From: Cyclobacteriaceae bacterium
Lineage (GTDB): Bacteria > Bacteroidota > Bacteroidia > Cytophagales > Cyclobacteriaceae
Direction: 5' to 3'
Length of the DNA stretch: 64,000 bases
Assembly: GCA_020436085.1 (NCBI GenBank)
Contig: JAGQYM010000006.1
Coordinates: 1 to 64,000, forward strand
The position numbers and the translations under genes were made by a program. Below, in pieces: positions 18,388 to 28,113 of the stretch (the stretch's first letter is position 1; every line of letters starts with the position of its first letter). The notes under the pieces are model-generated. The model was not told where the DNA came from. It searched no databases and was given only the letters and a program-made list of their open reading frames with translations.

Positions 18388-21300
18388 ATGCAAAAACTCA
18401 TTCAATATGTCGCGATTGTCTTGGCTGCGTGCACTGTTACCTTTTTTACAAATGCACAGGTGACCTTTGAGAAAGTCCCCGTGGTCAGCCTGCCCGATGA
18501 TCCTCAAGAGCTGGCAAAAGGCGACTTCAACAATGATGGTCTCATCGATTTTGTCGCTGTGAATTTCAACAGTTTTGCTAATCAGCAAGTCACCATTCTG
18601 CTTAACTCTGGCAGCGGCACATTTTCTGGGGCCAACAAAAGAAACTTCGCCAGTGCCACTAATGCGATTGACGTGGCGGTTGGGGATTTTAACGAAGACG
18701 GAAACCTGGACGTTGTCACATGTAGTCAAAGCAATAACAACTTCTCCTTGCTTCTTGGAGACGGTTCTGGAAATCTTTCAGCTCCTATAAATTTTGCAGC
18801 TGGTGATAGTCCACAAGGAATTACAGTAGGTGATATGAATAAGGACGACAACCTTGACGTGCTTGTAAGCAACCGAGGAACACCTAACGATGTGTACATT
18901 TTTCTCGGCAACGGAACCGGTGGATTTTCTGCACCCACTATTATCGCTATCGCTAATGTGTGGGACATTGCTGTGGCGGATTTTAACAACGACACCAATC
19001 CAGATTTTGCTGTAGTGGTTAACGGTAGCCCTGGCACAGTAAGCATTCGATTTGGTGACGGAAGTGGAACAACCTATACAACCGGGCCAGTCATCACCGG
19101 GTTTGCTACAGCTGAAGACTTAATTGCAGTCAATCTTGATGACGATAGTGACATCGATATATTGGCCGGTGCTGGTTACAGTTTGAATGACGGAAGCGGA
19201 AACTTTGGCACGCGTGTCATACTTAACCAGACCAATTACGAATACACCGTTGCTGATGTAAATGGCGATACTCATCCAGATATTATTTCTAACGATAACA
19301 ACAGCAATCGCCCCCATGTGAGGGTTTTTCTTGGAGATGGATTGGGTGCCTTTTCACTTCTTGCCAAATTTGAAACAACCGCTCTCGCTAATGGGCTCGA
19401 AGTAGGGGATGTGAATAATGATGGTCTCGCGGATATCGTTAACGCAGGGTCGTGGAATGGAGGAGATGGTAATGTCGATGTGCTCTTGGGTGAAGGGAAC
19501 GGGTACTTTTCAAATGCCATTTTGAAGTATCCCACCGTAACCGATCCACGAGATATGGTAAAAGGCGATTTCAATGAAGATGGCCTCATCGACATCGCGC
19601 TTTGTCATTCAGCAAATAATATTGTGACAATCTATTTAGGCCTGCCCGGTGGAAAATTTAGCAAGACAACAGTTAACTATTCTACAGGAACCTTTCCCTC
19701 GAGCCTTAAAGTGTTTGACTATAATAATGACTCTCATCTCGATCTGATAACACTTAATCAATCTGCCTCTTCAGTAACCGTGCTCACAGGAGCTGGTGAC
19801 GGTTCTTTTTCGGCATTGGGAAATTTTAGCGTGACAACTATCGCAGGTAGCCGATTGGAGGTTGCTGATTTTAATAATGACAATATTCCTGATATCGCTG
19901 TATCGGGTTTTACAAACAATTTGGTGAACGTTCTGCTTGGTACGGGATCCGGTTTTAATTCTCCGATCACCAGTTCACTTTCGCAAAACGTCTCTGAGAT
20001 AAAAGCAGCAGATTACAATGGTGATGGCAATGTTGATCTGGCCGCACAATTCAACAACATTTTTAAAATGGTTTTACTTACCGGAAATGGTGCCGGTGCT
20101 TTTACCGAAACCGCAACTCAGTATCCCTGTGCAGGTAGTTTCTTTTTGGCGGAAGACATCAACAACGACACTCACACGGATGTAATTGCCTTCACCAACA
20201 GTTCAACCGGTAGTGACTATTTCATCAACGATGGCACAGGCAATTTCGTAGGAACCGCTATGCCTTCATCCCTGGGAGGTTTTCCATGGGCATTTGAGGA
20301 TATGGATGGTGACGGGCTTAAGGATCTGATTGTCGGAGCGCAAAACAGTATCAGTTCAGAGCCTGGACAGGTCCTGATATTCCGAGGGACAGGCACCGCC
20401 ATCTCAACTACATTACTAATAGATCATGACTTATCAGGTGGCAATCGTCTGGTAGTTCATGATGTGAATGCCGATGGGAAACTTGACGTCATCACAACAT
20501 CCTTCAACATATATGAAGACTATTTAGGCGTCCTAATCAACACCACAGGAGCGCCTATTTGTACACCTCCGGGAATAACCTCGTTGAGTCCAGCTAGCAC
20601 GCTGTGCCAAGGTCAGCAAATTACTTTCTCTGTAAGTGCCACCGGCACTGCTCCCTTGTCTTATAGTTGGCGACTGGGGGGAATTCCGATCACTGGAGCA
20701 ACAAACCCAACGTACTCCATCAACAACGCAGCGATTTCAAATTCAGGTCAATACAGTGTGTTGGTGTCGAATGCATGTGGATCAGTAGTAAGCAACAATG
20801 TCACTCTTACTGTAAATTCTTCCCCGACAGCTCCCATCGCCAACAACGCAGCAAGTTGTAATCCAGCCAGCATTACACTCAATGCCTCGGGAGGAACGAA
20901 TGGCAACTACAGATGGTACACCGCAGCTTCTGGCGGAAGTCCAATCACTGGGGAGACTAACTCATCTTTCACTACACCGACTTTGAGTACAACGACCACC
21001 TATTATGTATCACTGGCTAGCGGAGGATGTGAAAGTGTCAGAACTTCAATCACAGTTACCATTGGCGGTGTGGCTTGCTCAAACCAACCGCCTGCAATAA
21101 GTTCGACCAATGCATCAACTACAATCGCAGGTAACGTCACCATCGATCTCTCAACTTTGGCTAGTGATCCAGATAATAACATTGACATTAACTCATTTAA
21201 GATTATCACAAATCCAATCAGCAATGCAATTGCGACAATTACGAATGGCATTCTAGTGATCGACTATAGTGGAAATAGTTTTTCCGGAACAGATCAACTG

Positions 21301-21651
21301 ACAATTGAAGTTTGTGACTTGCTGGGGAGTTGCGCACAAACTGTTATCTCGATTGTCGTTGTGGGAGGCTTACAAGTCTACAATGGTATTTCACCCAACG
21401 GAGACCCTTACAACGAAAAGTGGATCATCCTCAACATCGAGTCATTGCCAGATACCCAAGACAATAAGGTCTCAATTTATAATCGTTGGGGGGATTTGAT
21501 ATTTGAAACTACAAACTATGACAACAGCGAGAGAGTCTTCAAGGGTTTAAATAAGAATGGTAATGAAGTTCCATCAGGTATCTATTTTTATAAAATTGAA
21601 TTTGATAGTGATAGACCAGCTCTCAATGGATATTTGACCGTGAAGAGGTAA
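18388..21651 (+). CDS. Secreted FG-GAP/VCBS-repeat protein with T9SS type B sorting domain
   Basis: The 1087-residue protein has a signal peptide (about 1-23, ending TNAQ). About eleven FG-GAP/VCBS repeats (25-715) follow, each with a calcium-type loop such as DFNNDGLID, DFNEDGNLD or DVNADGKLD, forming an integrin-like propeller. Next come an Ig-like domain (about 725-808), one 83-residue module (about 810-895) like the tandem repeats of the next gene, a cadherin-like module and the CHU_C sorting domain (about 1000-1087: SPNGDPYNEKW, YNRWGDLIF). Likely a T9SS-exported surface adhesin or binding protein. ATG 18388 is preferred to the TTG just before it. Confidence 0.9.
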   Translation: MQKLIQYVAIVLAACTVTFFTNAQVTFEKVPVVSLPDDPQELAKGDFNNDGLIDFVAVNFNSFANQQVTILLNSGSGTFSGANKRNFASATNAIDVAVGDFNEDGNLDVVTCSQSNNNFSLLLGDGSGNLSAPINFAAGDSPQGITVGDMNKDDNLDVLVSNRGTPNDVYIFLGNGTGGFSAPTIIAIANVWDIAVADFNNDTNPDFAVVVNGSPGTVSIRFGDGSGTTYTTGPVITGFATAEDLIAVNLDDDSDIDILAGAGYSLNDGSGNFGTRVILNQTNYEYTVADVNGDTHPDIISNDNNSNRPHVRVFLGDGLGAFSLLAKFETTALANGLEVGDVNNDGLADIVNAGSWNGGDGNVDVLLGEGNGYFSNAILKYPTVTDPRDMVKGDFNEDGLIDIALCHSANNIVTIYLGLPGGKFSKTTVNYSTGTFPSSLKVFDYNNDSHLDLITLNQSASSVTVLTGAGDGSFSALGNFSVTTIAGSRLEVADFNNDNIPDIAVSGFTNNLVNVLLGTGSGFNSPITSSLSQNVSEIKAADYNGDGNVDLAAQFNNIFKMVLLTGNGAGAFTETATQYPCAGSFFLAEDINNDTHTDVIAFTNSSTGSDYFINDGTGNFVGTAMPSSLGGFPWAFEDMDGDGLKDLIVGAQNSISSEPGQVLIFRGTGTAISTTLLIDHDLSGGNRLVVHDVNADGKLDVITTSFNIYEDYLGVLINTTGAPICTPPGITSLSPASTLCQGQQITFSVSATGTAPLSYSWRLGGIPITGATNPTYSINNAAISNSGQYSVLVSNACGSVVSNNVTLTVNSSPTAPIANNAASCNPASITLNASGGTNGNYRWYTAASGGSPITGETNSSFTTPTLSTTTTYYVSLASGGCESVRTSITVTIGGVACSNQPPAISSTNASTTIAGNVTIDLSTLASDPDNNIDINSFKIITNPISNAIATITNGILVIDYSGNSFSGTDQLTIEVCDLLGSCAQTVISIVVVGGLQVYNGISPNGDPYNEKWIILNIESLPDTQDNKVSIYNRWGDLIFETTNYDNSERVFKGLNKNGNEVPSGIYFYKIEFDSDRPALNGYLTVKR

Positions 21652-21827
21652 GTAATTCATTGCGCTTCCCCTTCTTTTGTAATTTTTTTAAAAGTCACCC
21701 AGGTTCGGATGGAATTTTCACCAACAAATTGTGAAATTTGCGATTAGCTGGTGACCATTTTTCTGTCGATAGTATTGACCCTACTGGTTAGGCTTTAATC
21801 AAAGATTTTAAAAGTTACTTGCGCTGA

Positions 21828-24554
21828 ATGGAAAAACTTTTGCCAAAGATTCTCCTTCTGACTGCATTCCTGTTGTGCCAACTTGCTGTACAAGCACAGA
21901 TTGGCAGCAACTTTAATGTCAACGCAGAAGGCTGGACTACACCTAACGATGCTGACGGAACAATTGGTTATAGTGCTACTGGCGGAAATCCAGGTGGACA
22001 CGTCTTCGGAAGTCCTTTTGTCTTTGTTGGAGGATCTGGAACATTTTATTTTAATTTTTATTTCGTAGCCCCGTCAGCCTTTCTCGGGAACCGCAGTGCA
22101 TACTATAATGGCACATTGCGCTACGATGTGCAACAAAGTACCACTGGTACGCCAAATCAATACGCTGAGGTAACGATAGCAAATAGTCTGGGAGTTGTTT
22201 TATACTACTTTCCTCCAGTATCCAACCAACCTCCAGCTGCACCATCCTGGGCAACTTATTCTGTGGCATTGAATAATTCAAATGGAAATTGGAAAACAAC
22301 GAACAACATCAGTGGAACGGCAGCCACCGAAATCCAAATTCAAAATGTGCTGTCAGACTTAGCTAGTCTTCAAATTCGCGGGCTGTATCGTGATGCCAAT
22401 ACCACTAATCGTTTAGACAATGTTACTCTCACTCCTCCGATAATAGTTACCACACAGCCAAGTGGAGTTACGTTATGTGAGGGATTGATTGCAACACTTA
22501 CCACCACAGCTACGAACAATCCTTCAATCTCCTATCGTTGGCAAAGAGAGACAAGTCCATCAGTTTGGACGGATATATCTAACACAGGAGGATATAGTGG
22601 AGCTACTACGAACACGCTTTCGATAAATACGACCGGAAACTTTGGGGGTGGCAACTACCGATGCAGAGTATCGGGAACGGGTGCAAATGACGTTTTCACG
22701 TCTTCAGCTACAGTGACAATTAACTTATTGCCAACCGCTCCTTCAACAACGGGCAATTCTTTTTGTGGCCCAGGTGCCGTTACACTTAATGCCTCTGGTG
22801 GTAGCACGGGACAGTACAGATGGTACACCGTGCCTTCGGGAGGCACAGCTATTCCCGGACAAACTAACAGTTCCTACACAACTCCCATCATTTCAACAAC
22901 CACTAACTATTACGTAAGCATCAATAACGGAACCTGCGAAAGCACGAGAACACTTGCAGTCGCGACCATTAATTCAATTCCTGCCGCGCCATCCACAACC
23001 AGCAATGTCGCCTGCGGACCTTCTGCGGTTACAGTGAGCGCCTCCGGAGGAAGTTCGGGACAATATAGATGGTATACAGTCCCAACCGGTGGAACTGCTA
23101 TTCCTGGACAAACCAATAGTTCCTACACTACGCCTGTTATTTCAGCGACTACTAACTATTATGTAAGCATCAACAATGGAACCTGTGAAAGTACAAGAAC
23201 ACTTGTAGTAGCCACAATCAATACGGTTCCGAGTGCTCCTACCGCAACTGGAAATTCAGTATGCGGACCTGCTGCTATCACTCTCAATGCTTCCGGTGGC
23301 AGCGCAGGACAATACAGATGGTACACAATACCAACGGGTGGAACAGCTTTAGGCGGGCAAACAAATGACTCCTACACAACGCCAGTGATATCAATAACCA
23401 CCAACTACTATGTAAGCATTAACAATGGTACATGTGAAAGCAACAGAACTCTTGTAGTCGCGACAATCAATCCTATACCTGCTAGCCCGTCAACAGTTGA
23501 CAATTCCGAATGTGGGCCTTCTGCAGTCACACTGACAGCATCTGGCGGAAGTGCTGGCCAGTATAGATGGTACACCGTGCCCTCTGGAGGTTTACCAATC
23601 AGTGGTGAGACAAACAGTAGCTTTACCAGTTCTGTAATTTCATCCACTACGACATATTACGTAAGCATTGATAATGGAGTTTGCGAATCTACAAGAACCT
23701 CAGTCACAGCGACCATCCATCCCATTCCCTCAGCTCCAACTGCTATTGGCAACTCTTCATGTGATCCAGCAGCCATTACATTGACCGCATCTGGCGGAAG
23801 TGCAGGCCAGTACAGATGGTACACAGTGCCCTCTGGAGGTTTACCAATCAGTGGTGAGACGAACAGCAGCTTTACCAGTTCTGTGATTTCAACCACTACG
23901 ACATATTACGTAAGCATTAACGATGGAACCTGTGAAAGTAGCAGGACATCCGTTGTAGCAACAATCGGTGGGCCTGGATGCATCAATCAAGCCCCGACCA
24001 TCACCGCTTCATCCACGACTACTACCATAAGTGGAACGGCCACTTTTAATCTACTGTCACTCATTAGCGATGGTGATGACAATCTTGATCCGTCAACCCT
24101 CACCATTGTTACTCCTCCGATTAGCAATGCAGACGCGCAAATTAACAACGGTATACTCACCATTGACTACAGTGGCCTCACTTTTGCAGGAACAGATCGA
24201 ATCACCGTTGGTGTATGTGATTTACTGGGAAGCTGCACCGAGCAGGATCTTACTATTGAGGTTGATGGCGATATAAATGTTTATAATGGGATTTCTCCCA
24301 ACGGTGATATGCAAAATGAACTTTGGATTATTCAAAATATCGAATCCTTACCGGATGCAAGAGAGAACACCGTAAGTCTCTTCAATCGGTGGGGTGATCT
24401 CGTTTTCGAAATCTCAAACTACGACAACACTGATAACGTGTTTGAAGGCATCGGAAACAACGGTGAGTTGGTGCCAAGTGGCATTTATTTTTACAAGATC
24501 ACTTTTGCAAGCGGTCGGACGACTTTAAATGGTTATCTCAACGTGAAACACTAA
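21828..24554 (+). CDS. Secreted tandem-repeat protein with T9SS type B sorting domain
   Basis: The 908-residue protein has a signal peptide (1-24, ending VQAQ) and an N-terminal jelly-roll-like region (about 25-205). An Ig-like domain (about 206-300: [17 protein letters not shown]) precedes five tandem 83-residue repeats (302-716), each with [18 protein letters not shown], TTxYYVSI and a closing CES. Each repeat has two Cys, probably one disulfide per domain. A cadherin-like module and a CHU_C sorting domain ([20 protein letters not shown]) end the protein. It should be a T9SS cargo with a rod-like stalk. Its last 17 bp overlap the convergent pyrD gene. Confidence 0.9.
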   Translation: MEKLLPKILLLTAFLLCQLAVQAQIGSNFNVNAEGWTTPNDADGTIGYSATGGNPGGHVFGSPFVFVGGSGTFYFNFYFVAPSAFLGNRSAYYNGTLRYDVQQSTTGTPNQYAEVTIANSLGVVLYYFPPVSNQPPAAPSWATYSVALNNSNGNWKTTNNISGTAATEIQIQNVLSDLASLQIRGLYRDANTTNRLDNVTLTPPIIVTTQPSGVTLCEGLIATLTTTATNNPSISYRWQRETSPSVWTDISNTGGYSGATTNTLSINTTGNFGGGNYRCRVSGTGANDVFTSSATVTINLLPTAPSTTGNSFCGPGAVTLNASGGSTGQYRWYTVPSGGTAIPGQTNSSYTTPIISTTTNYYVSINNGTCESTRTLAVATINSIPAAPSTTSNVACGPSAVTVSASGGSSGQYRWYTVPTGGTAIPGQTNSSYTTPVISATTNYYVSINNGTCESTRTLVVATINTVPSAPTATGNSVCGPAAITLNASGGSAGQYRWYTIPTGGTALGGQTNDSYTTPVISITTNYYVSINNGTCESNRTLVVATINPIPASPSTVDNSECGPSAVTLTASGGSAGQYRWYTVPSGGLPISGETNSSFTSSVISSTTTYYVSIDNGVCESTRTSVTATIHPIPSAPTAIGNSSCDPAAITLTASGGSAGQYRWYTVPSGGLPISGETNSSFTSSVISTTTTYYVSINDGTCESSRTSVVATIGGPGCINQAPTITASSTTTTISGTATFNLLSLISDGDDNLDPSTLTIVTPPISNADAQINNGILTIDYSGLTFAGTDRITVGVCDLLGSCTEQDLTIEVDGDINVYNGISPNGDMQNELWIIQNIESLPDARENTVSLFNRWGDLVFEISNYDNTDNVFEGIGNNGELVPSGIYFYKITFASGRTTLNGYLNVKH
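22731..23975 (+). repeat. Five in-frame tandem repeats of exactly 249 bp
   Basis: Repeat starts fall at 22731, 22980, 23229, 23478 and 23727, each at the Pro codon opening the P-(T/A/S)-(A/S)-P motif. The spacing is exactly 249 bp every time, i.e. 83 codons with no indels. Copies 4 and 5 share long near-identical DNA stretches in their central halves, pointing to a recent duplication or gene conversion. Copies 1 to 3 are more diverged. Confidence 0.93.
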
Positions 24555-25584
24555 CTTGGTTTTTCACTGCCTTATTTATCCTCTTCACAAACGCTGGCCC
24601 CTCATAAATAAATCCTGTATAAATCTGAACAAGGTCGGCACCGGCCTCTAATTTCTCAATTGCATCCTCCACAGTCATGATACCCCCCACTCCAATGATT
24701 GGATAACCCTGGCCTAGTGCTTTCCGCAAGTAAGCAATAACCTCTGTTGCTCTTTTTGTTAATGGTTTACCGCTGAGTCCTCCTGCTCCCAACTGAGATA
24801 CCTCCTCAGGTAATGTTTGAAGTCCATCTCTGCTAATGGTGGTGTTCGTGGCGATCACACCATCGGTTTTTGTTTCTTTTAAAATCTCAACAATATCATC
24901 CAACTGTGACTGCGTGAGGTCCGGTGCTATCTTTAACAAAACAGGTTTTACTTTTTCCTTTGATTTGCTCAGGCCTTTCACATGCATAAGTAATCGTTTC
25001 AATGGCTCTTTGTCCTGGAGTTCACGAAGTCCAGGTGTGTTAGGTGAACTCACATTCACTACAAAATAATCGACAAAGGGATAGAGTGCCTCAAAACACT
25101 CCATGTAGTCAGAGAAGGCTTTGTCGTTGGGTGTATCTTTATTTTTGCCAATGTTACCACCAATAACTACATCGGCCTTACCACGTTTGAGTCGCTCCAC
25201 GGCCGCGAGCACTCCGAGATTATTAAAACCCATTCTATTGATCAATGCACTGTCTTGCGGCAAACGAAAGAGCCTAGGTTTGTCATTACCTGGTTGTGGT
25301 CTAGGCGTAAGTGTTCCTATTTCTATAAAGCCAAACCCAAAACAGGATAGCTCGTCAATGAGTTTTGCATCCTTGTCAAATCCCGCTGCCAGTCCCACTG
25401 GGTTTTTGAAGTGGACCCCAAAAAGAGTCCTTTCCAGCGACTTGTGTTTGTAATTGAAAAGCAGTCGCAACAGCGATTTGAAACCGGGCACTTTTCCCTT
25501 TATAGATAATAACTTGAACACAAAGTGATGGATAACCTCCGCATCGAAGAAGAAGAGAATGGGACGGACAAGTAACTTATACAT
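24538..25584 (-). CDS. pyrD: Dihydroorotate dehydrogenase (quinone), class 2
   Basis: The 348-residue FMN enzyme oxidises dihydroorotate to orotate and passes electrons to the quinone pool. The N-terminal amphipathic helix ([22 protein letters not shown]) marks the membrane-associated class 2. FMN and substrate motifs include [31 protein letters not shown] with the catalytic Ser, [27 protein letters not shown] and IIGVGGI. Its end overlaps the convergent T9SS cargo gene by 17 bp. xerD lies 39 bp upstream on the same strand. Confidence 0.96.
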   Translation of the reverse strand: MYKLLVRPILFFFDAEVIHHFVFKLLSIKGKVPGFKSLLRLLFNYKHKSLERTLFGVHFKNPVGLAAGFDKDAKLIDELSCFGFGFIEIGTLTPRPQPGNDKPRLFRLPQDSALINRMGFNNLGVLAAVERLKRGKADVVIGGNIGKNKDTPNDKAFSDYMECFEALYPFVDYFVVNVSSPNTPGLRELQDKEPLKRLLMHVKGLSKSKEKVKPVLLKIAPDLTQSQLDDIVEILKETKTDGVIATNTTISRDGLQTLPEEVSQLGAGGLSGKPLTKRATEVIAYLRKALGQGYPIIGVGGIMTVEDAIEKLEAGADLVQIYTGFIYEGPAFVKRINKAVKNQVSVSR

Positions 25585-25623
25585 ATTGCGAGAACCGTAA
25601 TCGGTGCGTCAAAGGTAGTTGCT

Positions 25624-26520
25624 TTAGCTTCTTGGATGAAATTCCTGGATCACTTGCCTCAAATAATCCCTGTCGAGGTGAGTGTATATTTCCGTAGTTG
25701 TAATTGACTCATGACCCAACATTTCCTGAACTGCTCTCAGGTCCGCCCCACCCTCAATCAGGTGTGTGGCAAACGAATGCCTAAACGTGTGTGGGCTAAT
25801 TACTTTTTTTAATCCAATCTTCACAGCAAGCTGCTTGATGATCGTAAACACCATCACGCGCGTTAGCTTCTTTCCTCGCCTATTTAGAAACATATAACTC
25901 TCGGAACCAGGCTGCACTGAAATATGAACCCTGATTTCTTCTTTATAAATTTTTAAATACTTCAGCGCGTCTTTTCCCACCGGCACCAGACGCTCTTTGT
26001 TGCCTTTGCCAATTACCCTTAAGAATCCCGCATCGAAGTAAACATTGTTCATTCTCAGGTCTACAAGTTCGGACACTCGAAGACCTGAGCTATATAGTAC
26101 TTCCAACATCGCACGATTCCGACCTCCTTCAGGCGTACCCATGTCAACTGCTTCCAACAGTTTTTCAATTTCAGGATAGTCAAGTGTGTCCGGTAGCTTT
26201 CTTCCCAGTTTCGGTCCTTCGATTAGTGCTGTAGGATCCTTCTCAATCAATTCCTCAAAAAGCAGGTAACGAAAAAAAGCCTTTACCCCAGAAAGAATTC
26301 GCGCCTGACTGTACGCGCTCATACCAAGCTCATTGATGTAAGCCAGAAATCCCTGGAGGTGTTTTGCATTTATTTTAAGTGGAGACGTATTCTTATGCTT
26401 CATCTCAACAAATTGATAAAGCTTCTCGATGTCCCGCACGTACGCTTCGATTGAGTTGGCGGAAAGAGACCGTTCCAACTTCAGGTAGTTTTCAAAATCT
26501 TTGATATACGCCTCCCACAT
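25624..26520 (-). CDS. xerD: Tyrosine recombinase XerD
   Basis: The 298-residue protein has an N-terminal SAM-like core-binding domain (about 1-95) and a catalytic domain with all the expected residues: R148 (SSGLRVSEL), K172 (GKGNKERL), H244 and R247 (HTFRHSF), H270 (LGHESI) and nucleophile Y279 (TEIYTH). It resolves chromosome dimers at dif together with a partner recombinase under FtsK control. It is divergent from aroQ, a frequent arrangement in Bacteroidota, which argues for the housekeeping XerD and against a mobile-element integrase. Confidence 0.93.
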   Translation of the reverse strand: MWEAYIKDFENYLKLERSLSANSIEAYVRDIEKLYQFVEMKHKNTSPLKINAKHLQGFLAYINELGMSAYSQARILSGVKAFFRYLLFEELIEKDPTALIEGPKLGRKLPDTLDYPEIEKLLEAVDMGTPEGGRNRAMLEVLYSSGLRVSELVDLRMNNVYFDAGFLRVIGKGNKERLVPVGKDALKYLKIYKEEIRVHISVQPGSESYMFLNRRGKKLTRVMVFTIIKQLAVKIGLKKVISPHTFRHSFATHLIEGGADLRAVQEMLGHESITTTEIYTHLDRDYLRQVIQEFHPRS

Positions 26521-26604
26521 TATTTCAAAATTCAGTATTCAACAAGCAAGATACAAACAGCTTTTGCGATTGGTTTCTACGCTTCCGGGGAGTAACTTTC
26601 GTGT

Positions 26605-27027
26605 ATGAATATCCAAATCATCAACGGCCCGAATCTCAACCTGCTGGGTACGCGCGAAAAACATATTTATGGAGATAAAACCTTTGAAGACTATTTCAAA
26701 ATACTTCAAAAAAGATTCGCCAATCATACCCTTGATTATTTTCAATCAAATGTTGAAGGCGAGATCGTTAACAAACTTCACGAAGTTGGGTTTTCTTATG
26801 ACGGGATCGTTCTCAATGCTGGAGCATACACTCATAACTCTATTGCCATTCATGACGCTATCGGATCGATTAATACCAAGGTGGCAGAAGTCCATATCTC
26901 TAATCTCTACACGCGTGAAGAATTTCGCCACAAAAGCGTGATCACAGCAAAGTGCGCAGGGCTGATTACCGGCTTTGGAATGGAAGGTTATGCCATGGCT
27001 ATTCAATATTTTGAATCGAAGCAATAG
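26605..27027 (+). CDS. aroQ: 3-dehydroquinate dehydratase, type II
   Basis: The 140-residue enzyme dehydrates 3-dehydroquinate to 3-dehydroshikimate in the shikimate pathway. Signature elements are INGPNLNLLGTRE (7-19) with Arg17, the catalytic Tyr22 in HIYG, LNAGAYTHNS, and EVHISNLYTREEFR with the active-site His. Length is normal for the dodecameric type II enzyme. It is divergent from xerD. Confidence 0.97.
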   Translation: MNIQIINGPNLNLLGTREKHIYGDKTFEDYFKILQKRFANHTLDYFQSNVEGEIVNKLHEVGFSYDGIVLNAGAYTHNSIAIHDAIGSINTKVAEVHISNLYTREEFRHKSVITAKCAGLITGFGMEGYAMAIQYFESKQ

Positions 27028-27050
27028 CACACATGACAAGTTGAATTTGC

Positions 27051-27058
27051 TAATTTTG
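27051..27058 (+). promoter_or_regulatory. -7-like element TAATTTTG before the MarC-family gene
   Basis: This is an exact TAnnTTTG match 18 bp before the next start codon. No -33 TTTG is seen at the usual distance, so it is a partial promoter match. Confidence 0.33.
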
Positions 27059-27075
27059 TAGTCGACAAAAGCAAC

Positions 27076-27654
27076 ATGCAAAACTTCGACATTACCGAAA
27101 TCTTTTCCGTTACACTGATTCTCTTTTCCGTGATCGATATCCTGGGGGCCATCCCGCTAATCATCGTGATAAAAAAGAGAGATGGAAGAATTTACGCAGA
27201 AAAGGCAACAATAATCTCAGCCGTACTGATGGTACTGTTCCTTTTTCTTGGTCAGTCTATACTTATGCTCTTTGGCCTTGATGTAGCCTCGTTCGCCTTA
27301 GCCGGAGCGATCGTCATTTTTATTGTCGCACTCGAAATGATTTTAGGAATAACGTTGATCAAGGACGATCCGGAAGCGGGTGGATCAGGATCAGTAGTGC
27401 CGTTGGCTTTTCCACTGATTGCAGGAGCAGGCACACTCACCACTATTCTTTCCCTGCGAGCGGTATATTCAGAACTCAACGTTCTCATTGGAATACTTGT
27501 CAACCTTGTCTTTGTTTACATCGTGTTGCGCTCATCTTCATGGCTGGAGCGCGTCATCGGCAAGTCTGGATTCGCTGTATTGAGACGCGTGTTTGGAGTT
27601 ATTCTTCTCGCGATAGCAGTGAAAATTTTCAAGTCTAATCTATCTACCGTCTAG
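27076..27654 (+). CDS. MarC-family integral membrane protein
   Basis: The 192-residue protein has about six membrane segments and the MarC family pattern: SVIDILGAIPLI near the start, FGLDVASFALAGAIVIFIVALEMI in the middle, and VPLAFPLIAGAGTLTTI. MarC proteins were once linked to antibiotic resistance, but this has not held up and the function is unclear. The rnhA start lies 3 bp after its stop, suggesting coupled translation. Confidence 0.9.
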   Translation: MQNFDITEIFSVTLILFSVIDILGAIPLIIVIKKRDGRIYAEKATIISAVLMVLFLFLGQSILMLFGLDVASFALAGAIVIFIVALEMILGITLIKDDPEAGGSGSVVPLAFPLIAGAGTLTTILSLRAVYSELNVLIGILVNLVFVYIVLRSSSWLERVIGKSGFAVLRRVFGVILLAIAVKIFKSNLSTV

Positions 27655-27657
27655 CAG

Positions 27658-28113
27658 ATGATTCAAATCTTCACTGACGGAGCCGCTCAAGGAAATCCAG
27701 GTCCGGGGGGATATGGAGCTATTTTGCGATACGGGCAGCATGAGAAAGAATTGAGCGATGGATTTCGACTAACGACCAACAATAGAATGGAGCTCATGGC
27801 GGTGATCATAGGCCTGGAAGCCATTAAAAAAAATGGTATTCCCGTTACCGTAATCTCCGACTCAAAATACGTGGTGGAAGCTGTGGAGAAAGGATGGATT
27901 TGGTCGTGGGAAAAAATAAATTTCAAAAAGAAAGCTAACGAAGATCTTTGGCGAAGATTTATTCCGCTCTATCATCGCTTTAAACCAAAATTTAAGTGGA
28001 TCAAAGGTCATGCGGGTCATCCGGAAAATGAACGCTGTGATCAATTGGCAGTGGAAGCTGCTCAAGGTGGAAATTTGAAAATAGACGTAGCCTACGAGAA
28101 GCTTGTTGGCTAG
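27658..28113 (+). CDS. rnhA: Ribonuclease HI
   Basis: The 151-residue nuclease cuts the RNA strand of RNA-DNA hybrids. Catalytic carboxylates are D7 (IFTDGAAQGNPGPGG), E45 (NRMELMAV), D68 (ISDSKYV) and the late Asp in NERCDQLA, with the mobile catalytic His in KGHAGHPEN. Length matches the bacterial RNase HI core. It follows marC by 3 bp and overlaps the convergent saccharopine dehydrogenase gene by 4 bp. Confidence 0.96.
   Translation: MIQIFTDGAAQGNPGPGGYGAILRYGQHEKELSDGFRLTTNNRMELMAVIIGLEAIKKNGIPVTVISDSKYVVEAVEKGWIWSWEKINFKKKANEDLWRRFIPLYHRFKPKFKWIKGHAGHPENERCDQLAVEAAQGGNLKIDVAYEKLVG

Noticed and set aside
22655..23896. Series of antisense open frames with repeated [14 protein letters not shown] text
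   Set aside because: They are the complement of the 249-bp repeats and repeat with the same period; no start signals or independent gene context.
22731..23975. Regular repeats considered as a CRISPR-like array
   Set aside because: Period of 249 bp, coding in frame, no spacers or cas genes.
25624..26520. Tyrosine recombinase considered as a mobile-element integrase
   Set aside because: Full XerD pattern and position next to aroQ, with no att-like repeats, tRNA or phage genes nearby.
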